64,000 bases of DNA, taken from contig JAGQPX010000173.1 in the NCBI GenBank assembly GCA_020426505.1, positions 1 through 64,000 on the forward strand, in the 5' to 3' direction. Of the stretch, positions 35,758 to 45,336 are shown in pieces; position 1 is the first letter of the stretch, and every line of letters begins with the position of its first letter. The translations under genes and the position numbers were made by a program. The DNA comes from Planctomycetaceae bacterium (GTDB lineage Bacteria; Planctomycetota; Planctomycetia; Planctomycetales; Planctomycetaceae). Under the pieces are notes generated by a model. It did no database searches, was not told where the DNA came from, and worked only from the letters and a program-made list of their open reading frames with translations.

Positions 35758-38313
35758 TCACTCCTTGGTGATCGTCTCATCGAGGTTCAGCAGGGCGTTC
35801 GCCACGGAAATCCATGCAGCGGCTTCCGTTGCGACGGCCAGGTCTTCGGTCACCTCGGCTGAAGACTCCGCTCCCTGTTTTGATCGCTGTCGCGACAGCT
35901 CAGCCTCGTACAGCTGATGCAGGATGCTGACCTCGTCGCTCGACGGCTGCCTTGCGACCGATCGGCGGAACCCGTACTCGATCCGCGCTCGATCATCCTC
36001 ATCGGGCAGGTCGTGCAGCATGTGTTCGGCCAGAGCAGCCGCCATCTCGTAATACGCCGGATCATTGAGAAGCGTGAGTGCCTGCAGCGGCGTGTTGGTG
36101 ACCGAACGCTTCACACACGAAGCGGCCCGGTCCGGGGCGTCGAAATTCACAAAGCTGGGGTAAGGAGCACTGCGCCGCCAGATGACATACAGCCCGCGAC
36201 GGAAGCGGTCCTCATCCGTGTCTGTGTCGTAGACGGGCGGATTGCGACCTGCGTGTCGCCAGATGTTCGGCGGCTGCGGCGGATAGACAGGAGGACCGCC
36301 GAGACGATCTGTCAACAATCCGGCGACCGCGAGCGCATTGTCCCGGATCGTCTCTGCCGGAAGCCGGAATCGCGGTCCACGTGCGAGCCATTTGTTGGCA
36401 GGGTCAAACTCGAGTTGCTCAGGGGAGATGCTGGAGTCCTGCTGGTACGTCGCTGACATCACAATGGCGCGATGGATGTGTTTCATGGACCATCCGTTTT
36501 CCATGAACTCGACCGCCAGCCAGTCGAGCAACTGCGGATGCGTCGGTCGTGCGCCCTGAACGCCAAAGTCCTCGACCGTCTCGACAATGCCTCGGCCGAA
36601 CATCTCCGCCCACCAGCGATTCACGGTCACTCGAGCCACGAGTGGATTCTCCTCGGACACCAGCCATCGTGCCATCGCCAGACGGTCGGAACGTTCATCA
36701 TCGCTTCCGCTCGTCTCCATCTTGTGCAGCACGGCGGGAGTCATCGGCTTGACCTCGACTCCCCGGTCGAGGAAGTTCCCACGTTTGAAGATCGCCGTCA
36801 TTCGCGGCTCGTCCTGCTCGATCATCACAAGCGTCGTTGAGGGCCCGACCTTCTCGAGTTGTGTCTCGACGCTTTCCAGTTGCTTGTTGAGTTTGGTCAG
36901 CTCGGCGTCAAGCGTCAGGTAATGTTCGAAGAGCTGTTTTCGGTCCTCGTCGGTTCGTTCGTCGACCGGCTTGGTGATGAGTTCGCGAATCCCGTCCGGT
37001 AACTCGGCGTTCTCATCCGGTTGCCACTCGGTGAAGGACTCTTCCAGTTGTTGACGACGTTCGTCGACACGTTTGCGAACCGCCTCGACTTCCTCTTTCA
37101 GTCGGGTCTGCTCCCTGCGTTGCTCCTCCGTCCAGGGGAGTTCCATCTCCGGCCCAGCTGTGTCGTAAGAGACTCCTTTGTCGTCGGTGAGTTTGACCTC
37201 CAACGGCGTGTTATTGAAGAAGGCGAACAGCTGATAGTAGTCTTGCTGTGTGAACGGGTCGTACTTGTGATTGTGACACTGAGCACATTCGAGCGTCGTC
37301 CCCAGCCAGACGGTCCCAGTCGTGTTCACGCGATCAACGATCTGATTCGTCCGGTTCTCCTCCGGGTCGACACCCGCTTCGACGTTGCACGTGGTGCAGC
37401 GATGGAACCCGGTCGCGATCTTCTGCTGCATGGTGGCATCCGGCAGGAGGTCGCCCGCAATCTGTTCGATCGTGTATTGATCAAAAGGCATGTCTGCATT
37501 GAGGGCAGCGACGACCCAGTCGCGGTAAGCCCACATCTCGCGGTACTGGTCCGCCTGAAAACCGTTTGAGTCTGCGTACCTCGCGAGGTCGAGCCAGCTG
37601 CGCGCCCACTTCTCGCCATAGCGGGGCGAGTCGAGGAGTCGATCCACGATTTGCTCGTAATGGGCAGGCGACGGATCATCGAGAAACGCATCCACCTCAG
37701 CGACTGATGGCGGCAGACCGATCAGATCGAGATAAACCCGCCTCAGCAGCGTCGCCGGTTCCGTGGAGGGAGACGGAGTCACCGGCGGATCGTGGGCCTC
37801 CAGTCGATGCAGTACGAAGGTGTCGAGTTCGTTACGCACCCATGCTCGTTGCGTGACCTCAGGCAACGTCGGACGAACCGGTTTGAGATACGCCCAATGT
37901 TTGACTTGCTCCTTCGTCGCCGTCCAGGGGACCCCGGCATCGATCCAGTGTTTGAGCAACTCAACTTCGTCCGCGGCCAACGGCTCTCCATCCGGCGGCA
38001 TCCGTTCGTCACCCTCGATCGTGACGCGACGCACAAGTTCGCTTTGATCACTCTTCCCCTCGACAACTGCTGAGACCCCGGAGTCGTTGAGTTGCAGGAC
38101 GTTCGCACGGCTGGTCAGTCGCAGTCCGCCTTCCGGCTCGGTGTCGCCATGACACTCCAGACAACGGTTCGCAAAGAGTTGCTGAACCGCAGCAGCAATC
38201 GCGGATTCGTCGAAAGTCTCGCCCGTCTGCGACATGCGATCATCGGCCCGTCCGTCAGCAACGGCGAGACAACCCGCGATGAATCCAGCAATCACCACAC
38301 AACGACGATTCAC
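35758..38313 (-). CDS. DUF1549/DUF1553 protein with N-terminal planctomycete cytochrome c domain
   Basis: Secreted planctomycete-type protein of 851 residues. The signal peptide is at residues 1-23 (CVVIAGFIAGCLAVADGRAD). The planctomycete cytochrome C domain has CLECH (Cys51 to His55) and continues through ERMPPDGEPL and LKHWIDAGVPW. The DUF1549 domain (about 150-360, with RRVYLDLIGLPPS and WLDLARYADSNG) and the DUF1553 domain (about 550-800, with RVTVNRWWAEMFGRGIVET and NTPLQALTLLNDP) follow, and a coiled-coil-like charged stretch (about 380-480) separates them. These proteins usually pair with DUF1501 proteins; the DUF1501 gene here is 33 kb away. Function unproven. Confidence 0.9.
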   Translation of the reverse strand: MNRRCVVIAGFIAGCLAVADGRADDRMSQTGETFDESAIAAAVQQLFANRCLECHGDTEPEGGLRLTSRANVLQLNDSGVSAVVEGKSDQSELVRRVTIEGDERMPPDGEPLAADEVELLKHWIDAGVPWTATKEQVKHWAYLKPVRPTLPEVTQRAWVRNELDTFVLHRLEAHDPPVTPSPSTEPATLLRRVYLDLIGLPPSVAEVDAFLDDPSPAHYEQIVDRLLDSPRYGEKWARSWLDLARYADSNGFQADQYREMWAYRDWVVAALNADMPFDQYTIEQIAGDLLPDATMQQKIATGFHRCTTCNVEAGVDPEENRTNQIVDRVNTTGTVWLGTTLECAQCHNHKYDPFTQQDYYQLFAFFNNTPLEVKLTDDKGVSYDTAGPEMELPWTEEQRREQTRLKEEVEAVRKRVDERRQQLEESFTEWQPDENAELPDGIRELITKPVDERTDEDRKQLFEHYLTLDAELTKLNKQLESVETQLEKVGPSTTLVMIEQDEPRMTAIFKRGNFLDRGVEVKPMTPAVLHKMETSGSDDERSDRLAMARWLVSEENPLVARVTVNRWWAEMFGRGIVETVEDFGVQGARPTHPQLLDWLAVEFMENGWSMKHIHRAIVMSATYQQDSSISPEQLEFDPANKWLARGPRFRLPAETIRDNALAVAGLLTDRLGGPPVYPPQPPNIWRHAGRNPPVYDTDTDEDRFRRGLYVIWRRSAPYPSFVNFDAPDRAASCVKRSVTNTPLQALTLLNDPAYYEMAAALAEHMLHDLPDEDDRARIEYGFRRSVARQPSSDEVSILHQLYEAELSRQRSKQGAESSAEVTEDLAVATEAAAWISVANALLNLDETITKE

Positions 38314-38382
38314 GAAAACCTTCCCCCATGGAATCTGTCAATCGATCGAATTACGTAGGTTTGAAGCAGGATCAACTTCTCT

Positions 38383-38478
38383 GGGTGGCATGATCTCACG
38401 CCGATAGGCGAGTGAGCATGTACTTCGCGCGATCCTCGGACATGGCGACCCGGCTATCGCCGTGACACCATGCCACCC
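38383..38478 (+). repeat. Intergenic repeat family 2, copy B
   Basis: A 96-base element with terminal inverted repeats GGGTGGCATG / CATGCCACCC and internal blocks shared with 29512-29608. Its termini also resemble those of family 1 (GGGTGGCACG), so the two families may be mobilised alike. It lies in the 464-base divergent gap 38314-38777; the rest of the gap shows only a small hairpin (AGAAGCTTCGCTTCT) near 38681. Confidence 0.65.
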
Positions 38479-38777
38479 TTCAATCAAACTGACTCATTTA
38501 GAAATCGACGCCAGCATTGGCTCGCCTGGCGACGATGCCTTATCATACTGGTTTAAACGAGGTCACTCCAGTGGCGTCTATGGAAACAACCGTTCTGCGA
38601 ATGGTCGCCAGACGCCTGAGTCACATCATGTTTGCTGAGGGTTGAATTGACCGATGTGGAACTGGAAAGGGTATCAGGGCCAGAAGCTTCGCTTCTGATT
38701 CCTGCTAAGCGTGCCAATTTCACATCGATCAAGCTGACTCTCAGTAAACGGTGAAATAGATTCAATGAAATGCCAGT

Positions 38778-40613
38778 ATGTTCAAGATTCCTAACGCAGC
38801 GCGGAGGCACAGAGGCACGACGAGTACCGTGTCGAGTTGTCGGGCTTGCGGAGTTCACTTTCTGGCATTCGCTGTCACGTTTTTGCTGTTGAGGACAAAC
38901 ATTCTCGCCGCTGAGCCTCCGAGTGCAGTGGGTCCGGTGATGCGGTTACTGAAGAGTGGGCGTGTGCCTGAGAAACGTTTAGGAGCGATCCTTGAGCAGA
39001 TCACGCGTCGCGGCAACGAGCATGACCTGGCGTATGTCTATCAACTGGCCACTCAACCCGATGGATTCGACACGGAGCTGAAACTGCGGACATTCGAGTT
39101 GCTCGCGGAGGCTGCTGCAAAACGGCAGGTCATCCCGGCCGGCGACCTGAGTGGGATCGCTGATATCATCAGCTCAGACGCGACGAAGGAGTCCGATGAG
39201 TTGCGGCTCGTGGCCGTTCGCTTGGCAGGACTGTGGAAAGTGCCATCGGCCGTTGAGCCACTGAGAACAGTGCTCGCCGATTCCGGTTCGTCTGCGAGGA
39301 TCCAGCCGGCCGCTCTCGAAGCACTGGCCTCGATTGGCGGAACGGCGGTCATCAAGTCGCTCGTGGAATTGTCGGGGGAAGGTCACTCGCTGGACATCCG
39401 ACAGCAGGCGGTTGCCTCCCTTGTGCCGATCGATGTGGACAGAGCGTCCGAGCAAGCGGTCGCCCTGTTGAGCCAGTTGGGCGAAGGAGAATCACCGGCA
39501 CCGATGATCTCGGCTTTCCTGAACGTCCGGAATGCCAGTGCGATTCTCGCGAACGCCATTGAGCAATCACCGCCGTCGAAGGACGTCGCCATGCTTTCCC
39601 TGCGGCACATGTACTCCGTCGGTCGCAGCGACGGCGAACTGTCGACAGCGTTGGGGAAGATCGCCGGAATCGACGTTGACCCACAGCCGCTTACTCCGGC
39701 GCAGGTTACTACCAAGCTCAAGGAGGTCGAGGCGCACGGTGACGCTCATCGCGGTGAAGCTGTGTTTCGTCGGGCCGACCTGTCCTGTATGAAGTGTCAC
39801 GCGGTCAGCAAAGCGGGCGGGCAGATTGGTCCCGACCTCAGCGCGCTCGGTGCCAGTTCGCCGGTTGACTATATCATCAACTCGATCTCAAACCCGGACC
39901 AGCAGATCAAAGAGGCGTTTGTCACGCGGGTTGTGATCACCGACGAAGGGCTCGTGCATCAAGGGATCGTGGTCGATCGCACCAAAGAGCAACTCGTGCT
40001 AAAGGATGCGACCGGGAAACTGGTCACCATTCCAACCGCAAGCATCGACGAGGAAGTTGAAGGCAAATCGTTGATGCCCAAGGGGCTGATGAAGTTCATG
40101 ACGGATGCGGAGTTTCTCGATCTCGTGAAGTTCCTCTCGATGCTGGGCAAGCCGGGGACGGAGTATGCCATTCGCCAGACCCAACGCGTGCAGCGGTGGC
40201 GGGTGATGACGTCCGCGCCCAAGGAATTGGTGAGCGGCCCCGTCGATGAGACTCTGCTGGAAGATTACCTCGCGGGCAATCCGGCGATGGAGTCGGCGTA
40301 TTCGCGAGTGAATGGCGAACTGCCACTCGATGAATTGACGAAGTCCGCCGGGCCAGTGCTGTTCCTGCAGGCGGAATTCGATGTCACGCAGGCGGGCGAG
40401 ATTGGCGTCAGGCTCGACTCAGCGGAGGGAGTGCAGATGTGGATCGGCTCGCGCTCGTCCATGGAGCCGGAGTTCACCTTGAGCTTGCCACGCGGGCGAC
40501 AAACGATCCTGCTGCGAGTCGACAAGGACAAGCGATCATCGGCTGTGTTGAAACTGGAATTGTTTCGAGTAGACGCTTCGTCTGCCGAGTTCACTGTTAT
40601 GGATGGTGCCTGA
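38778..40613 (+). CDS. Secreted HEAT-repeat cytochrome c protein
   Basis: 611-residue exported protein. A hydrophobic N-terminal segment (HFLAFAVTFLLLRTNILAAE) is a signal or anchor; the preceding 25 residues include two Cys and may not all be translated. Residues about 50-310 are alpha-helical HEAT-like repeats (ALEALASIGGTAVIKSLVEL). A cytochrome domain follows with CMKCH (Cys337, Cys340, His341), then the post-haem block IGPDLSALGASSPVDYIINS and the conserved LMPKGLMKFMTDAEFLDLVK. A beta-rich end resembles a carbohydrate-binding or PA14-like sensor. It lacks the propeller domain of the larger PVC haem proteins. The stop overlaps the next ATG by one base (TGATG). Confidence 0.85.
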   Translation: MFKIPNAARRHRGTTSTVSSCRACGVHFLAFAVTFLLLRTNILAAEPPSAVGPVMRLLKSGRVPEKRLGAILEQITRRGNEHDLAYVYQLATQPDGFDTELKLRTFELLAEAAAKRQVIPAGDLSGIADIISSDATKESDELRLVAVRLAGLWKVPSAVEPLRTVLADSGSSARIQPAALEALASIGGTAVIKSLVELSGEGHSLDIRQQAVASLVPIDVDRASEQAVALLSQLGEGESPAPMISAFLNVRNASAILANAIEQSPPSKDVAMLSLRHMYSVGRSDGELSTALGKIAGIDVDPQPLTPAQVTTKLKEVEAHGDAHRGEAVFRRADLSCMKCHAVSKAGGQIGPDLSALGASSPVDYIINSISNPDQQIKEAFVTRVVITDEGLVHQGIVVDRTKEQLVLKDATGKLVTIPTASIDEEVEGKSLMPKGLMKFMTDAEFLDLVKFLSMLGKPGTEYAIRQTQRVQRWRVMTSAPKELVSGPVDETLLEDYLAGNPAMESAYSRVNGELPLDELTKSAGPVLFLQAEFDVTQAGEIGVRLDSAEGVQMWIGSRSSMEPEFTLSLPRGRQTILLRVDKDKRSSAVLKLELFRVDASSAEFTVMDGA

Positions 40614-41242
40614 TGTCGGAGCTTATTGAGACGCTGTTCGAGCAGTTCGAGGAGCACTGGGTCAAGTTCGTCACTGCGGCTCTGTTCATGGGCGTCGGCT
40701 GGTTCTTCGGCAAGCGACGGGCGAAGAGCGAGTGGGCGAAGAAGGAGTTCCTCGACCGTCTCAACGTGTCGTTGACCTCCATCGACGACGGCACCCTGAA
40801 GATTCGCACCATCATCGAGAAGGCGTGTCAGGAGGTGTTCCTTAACACGGTCGCTGCTGAGGCGATCAACATGGCAGCGAGGCAGTCGACCGAGGAAGAC
40901 CCGCTGCTACCGCTGGCTGAGGACGACTACTGGTATTACCTCAACGCTGTCCTCAATGAGATTGCAGAGAAGTTCGCGGAGGGTCAAATTCGGCGTGACC
41001 TCGGACTGCCGGTGGAGGTGGGGACGTATCTCATCTGCTTGACCTGTGAGAAAGCGGGAGCTGTCCGAACACAGAAGGTGCGGGCCATGCTGATCCGCAA
41101 ATCATTGCTGACGAAACTGCCTGAAAAGACCCCTAAGTTCGAGAGCCCGAACCATTCGACCCGCTGGGAGACCTTGCAGTTTCTCGCAAAATCCTGGAAG
41201 ACGGCACCGCACCAGTTTCTGGAAGTCGAGCTTTGCATGTAG
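40613..41242 (+). CDS. Hypothetical single-helix membrane protein coupled to the cytochrome gene
   Basis: 209-residue protein starting at an ATG that shares a base with the preceding stop (TGATG), so it is very likely translated by coupling. It has one transmembrane helix near residues 16-32 (WVKFVTAALFMGVGWFFG) followed by basic residues and a helical, mostly soluble part. A motif-like CLTCEKAGAV lies near residue 140; two Cys spaced CxxC could be redox or metal ligands, but there is no following His. I recognise no family. The placement between two CxxCH proteins suggests a link to their assembly or electron transfer, which is an inference. Confidence 0.65.
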   Translation: MSELIETLFEQFEEHWVKFVTAALFMGVGWFFGKRRAKSEWAKKEFLDRLNVSLTSIDDGTLKIRTIIEKACQEVFLNTVAAEAINMAARQSTEEDPLLPLAEDDYWYYLNAVLNEIAEKFAEGQIRRDLGLPVEVGTYLICLTCEKAGAVRTQKVRAMLIRKSLLTKLPEKTPKFESPNHSTRWETLQFLAKSWKTAPHQFLEVELCM

Positions 41243-41296
41243 ACTGATGGAACGACGAGTGAATCCTCAACGATGCGATTGCCGGAGAGCGTGATC

Positions 41297-44176
41297 ATGA
41301 GCTTGCGGAATGACGTCACCACACTGATGACCATCATCGTGTGTCTTACGAGTGGGCTGACGTTGGTCGCGGACGACGAGCCAACGACGCCCGACTTCAC
41401 GAAGGATGTGGCCCCCATCCTAACGAAATACTGTGCCGGCTGTCACAACGATGACGATCGCGAAGGGGGCCTCTCGCTGGAGTCGTTCGCTTCGCTGCAA
41501 CTGGGGACGGATGACGGTCCGGCTTTGTTGCCGGGCGATGCAACGGGGAGTCGAATCATTCGGGTACTCAGCGGCGAAGAGCCGTTGATGCCGCCGGAGG
41601 ACGAGCCGCGTCCCAGCGAGGCAGAGTTGGCGATTCTCACTCGCTGGATCGATGCGGGAGCCAAAGGTCCCGAAGGAGCCGAGCCGAATCGGTTGATGCT
41701 GGTCGTTCCGGAGATCAAATCACACGTTGATCGTCGTCCGATTGCGGCGTTGGATCAGTCGCCAGATGGGAAACGACTGGCCGTCGCCCGATATGGTGAA
41801 GTGTTGATCTACGACGTTCCGGACGGAGCTGAGATTGTCGCAGAGAAACCGGATTTGTCGTTAAAGGATTTCCCCGGAAACGTGACGTCCGTGCACTTCA
41901 CCGCAGACGGAACTCAACTCGTGACGGCTTCCGGAGTGACGGGGCTGGGAGGTGTCGCGGCGATCTGGGATTTGACGGCGGGTGAGTCAGTCAAGTCGTT
42001 TGAAGGGCACCGGGACATCCTCTACGAAGCTGAACTCTCGCCGGACGGGTCACTGCTGGCGACGAGCAGCTATGACAGGTTGATTGTCCTGTGGGATGTC
42101 GAATCGGGCAAGCAGGTGCGGACACTCGCCGGGCACAACGGAGCTGTGTACGACGTCGGTTTCAGTCCGGACGGAGAGTACCTCGTGAGTGCCAGTGCGG
42201 ACGACACGTGCAAGGTTTGGCGAGTTTCGGACGGCGAACGGCTGGACACGCTCGGACAACCGCTCAAGGAGCAGTACACCTGCATGTTCAGTCCGGATGG
42301 CAGGACGATCGTCGCAGGCGGAGCCGACAACCGCATTCGCGTATGGCAGTTCATCTCAAAGGATCGACCCCGCATCAATCCGCTGTTGCACGCCCGTTTC
42401 GCGCATGAAGGAGCCGTGCTGCGGGTCGGGTTCACCTCTGACGGCGCGCGGCTTGTCTCGGTGGCAGACGATCGCACAGTCAAGTTGTGGGACACATCGG
42501 ACTACACGGAATTACATTTGTGGGAACAACAGCCGGATGTGGCATTCGCACTCGCGATCAGCCCGGACGACAAGTCGTTCCGCGTTGGTCGACAGGACGG
42601 CTCGATCGAGCAGTTTTCCGTTATGGGTGACAGGACGTCAAACAAGACTGCTTCGACGGCAACGGCTGTTGAGTCACAATCAATTCCGATGCCTGACGAA
42701 TTGGCTGAAGTCCAGGAGACCGAGCCGAACAACGCCGCTGGTGAGGCGATGACAATTGAAGCTCCGGTGACGATCACTGGCACCATTTATCGAGCATCGA
42801 CGGAAGGAGAGGGTTCCGAAACCGTGCAGGAAGCCGATCTCGACATGTTCCGCTTCGCCGCAAAGGCCGGACAGGAGTGGGCGATCGAAGTCAATGCGGC
42901 TCGATCTGAGTCGCCGTTGGATTCGTTTGTTGAGGTGCTGACTGCGGACGGAGAGCGAATCGAACGTGCTGTGCTTCAGGCGGTACGAGATTCGTATTTC
43001 ACATTCCGGGGCAAGGATGCGGACACCTCCGGCGACTTCCGCATCTTCAATTGGGAAGAGATGACGCTCAATCAGTATCTCTACTCCAACGGCGAAGTCA
43101 GCAAGTTGTGGCTGTACCCGCGCGGACCGGACTCGGGATTCAACGTCTATCCCGGACAGGGTCAGCGGTGGGGCTTTTTCGACACGACGCCGCTGGCACA
43201 TGCCCTCAACGAACCCTGTTATGTCGTCGAACCACATCCGCCGGAAACCGAGTTGATTCCGAACGGACTCCCTGTGTTCACGCTGTACTACGAGAACGAT
43301 GACGAGAGCCGTCGCTCGATGGGCAACGACTCCAAGCTGTTTTTCACGGCTCCTGATGACGGAGAGTACCTCGTCAAATTGAAAGACGTCCGCGGCCAAC
43401 AGGGTGAGAATTTCTCATACGCCCTCACGATCAGGCCGACTCAGCCGGATTTTGAAATCACCGTTGACGGCAAAGAACCGGCGATCTCTCCCGGCAGCGC
43501 GAAGGAGTTCGTCGTCCGGGCAACACGCAAGGACGGGTATGACGGACCAATTCGTGTCGATATCAGTGGTCTGCCGGTCGGATTTGATGCGACAACCCCT
43601 GTGACGATTCAGGCGGGGCAAGTGCAGGCGATGGGCGTTATCTGGGCGAACAACGACGCGGTTGCCCCCGAGGGGGATGCCGCCAAGTCATCAGTGGTCA
43701 CGGCGACTGCCGATATCCGTGGTCAGGACGTTACGCACGAAGTCGGCTCGCTCGGGGAGATCAAGCTGGGTGAAGCTCCCAAGCTGACCGTCGAGATTCA
43801 ACCGGCTCCGGGCGGAGCCGAGCCTCTTTCTTCCTCGCCTGAGGGTCCGCTCGAATTCGCCATCACGCCCGGCGAAACAATCATGCTTCAAGTGGAGATT
43901 CACCGTCACGCGGAGGATGGTGTGGTTTCGCTCGGCAAGGAGACCAGCGGTCGTAACCTGCCGCACGGCTTGTACGTCGACAACATCGGTCTCAACGGGC
44001 TGCTGCTGCTCGAAGGACAATCGAAGCGGGAGTTCTTCATCACGGCTGACACCTGGGTCCCCGACCAGACGAGGGTGTTCCATCTCTCGACAGATGCCGG
44101 GGGTGGGCACGCCTCGCGACCAGTAATCCTGCACGTGAGACGCGATCAAGCGTCGAGCGAACGTGCGTCCCGTTGA
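41297..44176 (+). CDS. WD40-repeat protein with planctomycete cytochrome c domain
   Basis: Large secreted protein (959 residues from the ATG at 41297, which has GGAGAG eight bases upstream; an earlier ATG at 41273 is in frame). The signal peptide (VTTLMTIIVCLTSGLTLVAD) is followed by a planctomycete cytochrome domain with CAGCH (Cys46, Cys49, His50) and PLMPPEDEPRPSEAELAIL. Seven WD40-like blades then run from about residue 135 to 430 (for example EGHRDILYEAELSPDGSLLA). The rest is beta-sandwich material with pre-peptidase-type features (ADLDMFRFAAKAGQEWAIEV). Such fusions are typical of planctomycetes and may sense or bind extracellular substrates; no activity is known. Confidence 0.9.
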   Translation: MSLRNDVTTLMTIIVCLTSGLTLVADDEPTTPDFTKDVAPILTKYCAGCHNDDDREGGLSLESFASLQLGTDDGPALLPGDATGSRIIRVLSGEEPLMPPEDEPRPSEAELAILTRWIDAGAKGPEGAEPNRLMLVVPEIKSHVDRRPIAALDQSPDGKRLAVARYGEVLIYDVPDGAEIVAEKPDLSLKDFPGNVTSVHFTADGTQLVTASGVTGLGGVAAIWDLTAGESVKSFEGHRDILYEAELSPDGSLLATSSYDRLIVLWDVESGKQVRTLAGHNGAVYDVGFSPDGEYLVSASADDTCKVWRVSDGERLDTLGQPLKEQYTCMFSPDGRTIVAGGADNRIRVWQFISKDRPRINPLLHARFAHEGAVLRVGFTSDGARLVSVADDRTVKLWDTSDYTELHLWEQQPDVAFALAISPDDKSFRVGRQDGSIEQFSVMGDRTSNKTASTATAVESQSIPMPDELAEVQETEPNNAAGEAMTIEAPVTITGTIYRASTEGEGSETVQEADLDMFRFAAKAGQEWAIEVNAARSESPLDSFVEVLTADGERIERAVLQAVRDSYFTFRGKDADTSGDFRIFNWEEMTLNQYLYSNGEVSKLWLYPRGPDSGFNVYPGQGQRWGFFDTTPLAHALNEPCYVVEPHPPETELIPNGLPVFTLYYENDDESRRSMGNDSKLFFTAPDDGEYLVKLKDVRGQQGENFSYALTIRPTQPDFEITVDGKEPAISPGSAKEFVVRATRKDGYDGPIRVDISGLPVGFDATTPVTIQAGQVQAMGVIWANNDAVAPEGDAAKSSVVTATADIRGQDVTHEVGSLGEIKLGEAPKLTVEIQPAPGGAEPLSSSPEGPLEFAITPGETIMLQVEIHRHAEDGVVSLGKETSGRNLPHGLYVDNIGLNGLLLLEGQSKREFFITADTWVPDQTRVFHLSTDAGGGHASRPVILHVRRDQASSERASR

Positions 44177-44195
44177 TGCTCCACGTGAAGGTTTG

Positions 44196-44699
44196 TCAGC
44201 TGATCGAGTCCGAAAGCGACGCATTCGTCTTCAGGAATCGGTGTGTCTCAACGCCAGAGCGTGCGGTGACAATCGCGCACGTCTCTTCGCTTTCCCAGAG
44301 GTCGATCCGAACCGCCTCGACGCCACACGGCGCGAGCAACTCGGGGCAGACTTTTTCGAGCAGATATCGAGCCATGTTCTCGGCAGTCGGGTTGCTGGAG
44401 AGCAGGAACAGCTTCGAGGGTTCAACCGCCTGCATGGCTGCGATGCCATTCTCATCGTCGCGGCTGAGGAGAAAACCGTGGTCCCAATGCTCATCGATCC
44501 ACCCCTTGAGCCGCGACTTGAGTTCCGCGAAGTCAATCACCCGCCCAACGTCATCGACATGGCTAGGGTCCTCTCCCAGCGGTGTGACATAGAAATCCAC
44601 CGCATAACTGTGCCCATGAAAGTTCGCGCACTTTCCCTCATGACCGAGCAATCGATGCCCCGCACAAAATCGAATCCGCCGCATGACGGTGATGTTCAT
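44196..44699 (-). CDS. queD: 6-pyruvoyl-tetrahydropterin synthase/QueD family protein
   Basis: PTPS-fold enzyme. It has the zinc and catalytic blocks [20 protein letters not shown] (CxxxHGH form) and [27 protein letters not shown], and a glutamate near the end ([11 protein letters not shown]). In bacteria this usually makes 6-carboxy-tetrahydropterin for queuosine, from the dihydroneopterin triphosphate that FolE produces. Start at the ATG ending at 44699 with GAGGAG about nine bases upstream; the frame extends 17 residues upstream. A tetrahydropterin role rather than queuosine is not excluded because no other que gene is near. Confidence 0.88.
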   Translation of the reverse strand: MNITVMRRIRFCAGHRLLGHEGKCANFHGHSYAVDFYVTPLGEDPSHVDDVGRVIDFAELKSRLKGWIDEHWDHGFLLSRDDENGIAAMQAVEPSKLFLLSSNPTAENMARYLLEKVCPELLAPCGVEAVRIDLWESEETCAIVTARSGVETHRFLKTNASLSDSIS

Positions 44700-44800
44700 T
44701 CCTACTGACTCCTCGACCATGTCGAGCGACCATTCTACGGTACTGACCATGCATGTGCGACGGCCACTTCATGTAACACATGGTCATGCAGTTCCATATG

Positions 44801-44853
44801 ACCACGGATAACACGGATGATCGATTATCAGTGTCATCCGTGTGATCCGTGGT
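44801..44853. repeat. Near-perfect 20-bp inverted repeat
   Basis: Arms ACCACGGATAACACGGATGA (44801-44820) and TCATCCGTGTGATCCGTGGT (44834-44853) are inverted with 19 of 20 matches and a 13-base loop. It lies between divergent queD and the MazG-like gene. The ATCCGTGT/ATCCGTGG wording resembles dispersed repeats I have seen in related genomes. Confidence 0.75.
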
Positions 44854-44911
44854 TTCAATCGGTATTCTGTCAGGGAATTCGTTCCTCCCAGTCCTTGATG
44901 GAGTACAAACC

Positions 44912-45253
44912 GTGACACTCGACGAAGCCCAAAAACGGGTTGACTCCTGGATTCAGGAAGTCGGCGTCCGCTACTTCTCCGAACTGACGAACCTGGCTCA
45001 GTTGGTTGAGGAGGTCGGGGAGGTCGCGCGAGTCATCTCTCGGCAGTACGGCGACCAAAGCTTCAAGGAGAGTGACCGAGATGTCGAATTGGCGGACGAA
45101 CTGGCGGACGTTCTGTTTGTAGTGATCTGTCTCGCGAATCAGACCGATGTGAATCTGACCGAAGCCTTGGAGCGTTCATTGGCGAAGAAAACTGACAGGG
45201 ACAGGGATCGGCATCAGCAGAATCCCAAGCTCACCGGCGAGGACCGCGACTGA
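44912..45253 (+). CDS. MazG-like nucleotide pyrophosphohydrolase
   Basis: All-alpha NTP pyrophosphohydrolase of the small MazG type, which removes pyrophosphate from (d)NTPs, often aberrant ones. The metal-binding EExxE and ExxD pattern is seen in LAQLVEEVGEVARVISRQYG and VELADELADVLFVVICLANQ. I use the GTG at 44912 with GGAG about ten bases upstream; an earlier frame start lies inside the inverted repeat. About 113 residues fits a single MazG domain. It ends with a charged tail (KKTDRDRDRHQ). It lies 84 bases upstream of hemE on the same strand. Confidence 0.85.
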   Translation: MTLDEAQKRVDSWIQEVGVRYFSELTNLAQLVEEVGEVARVISRQYGDQSFKESDRDVELADELADVLFVVICLANQTDVNLTEALERSLAKKTDRDRDRHQQNPKLTGEDRD

Positions 45254-45336
45254 CGAGTGGCTGTGTTGCCTGCTAACATGTCGTTCTTTGGTCGATTGCA
45301 GTCAGAGATCGTGGCATTGAGAAGAGGGACGGATTG

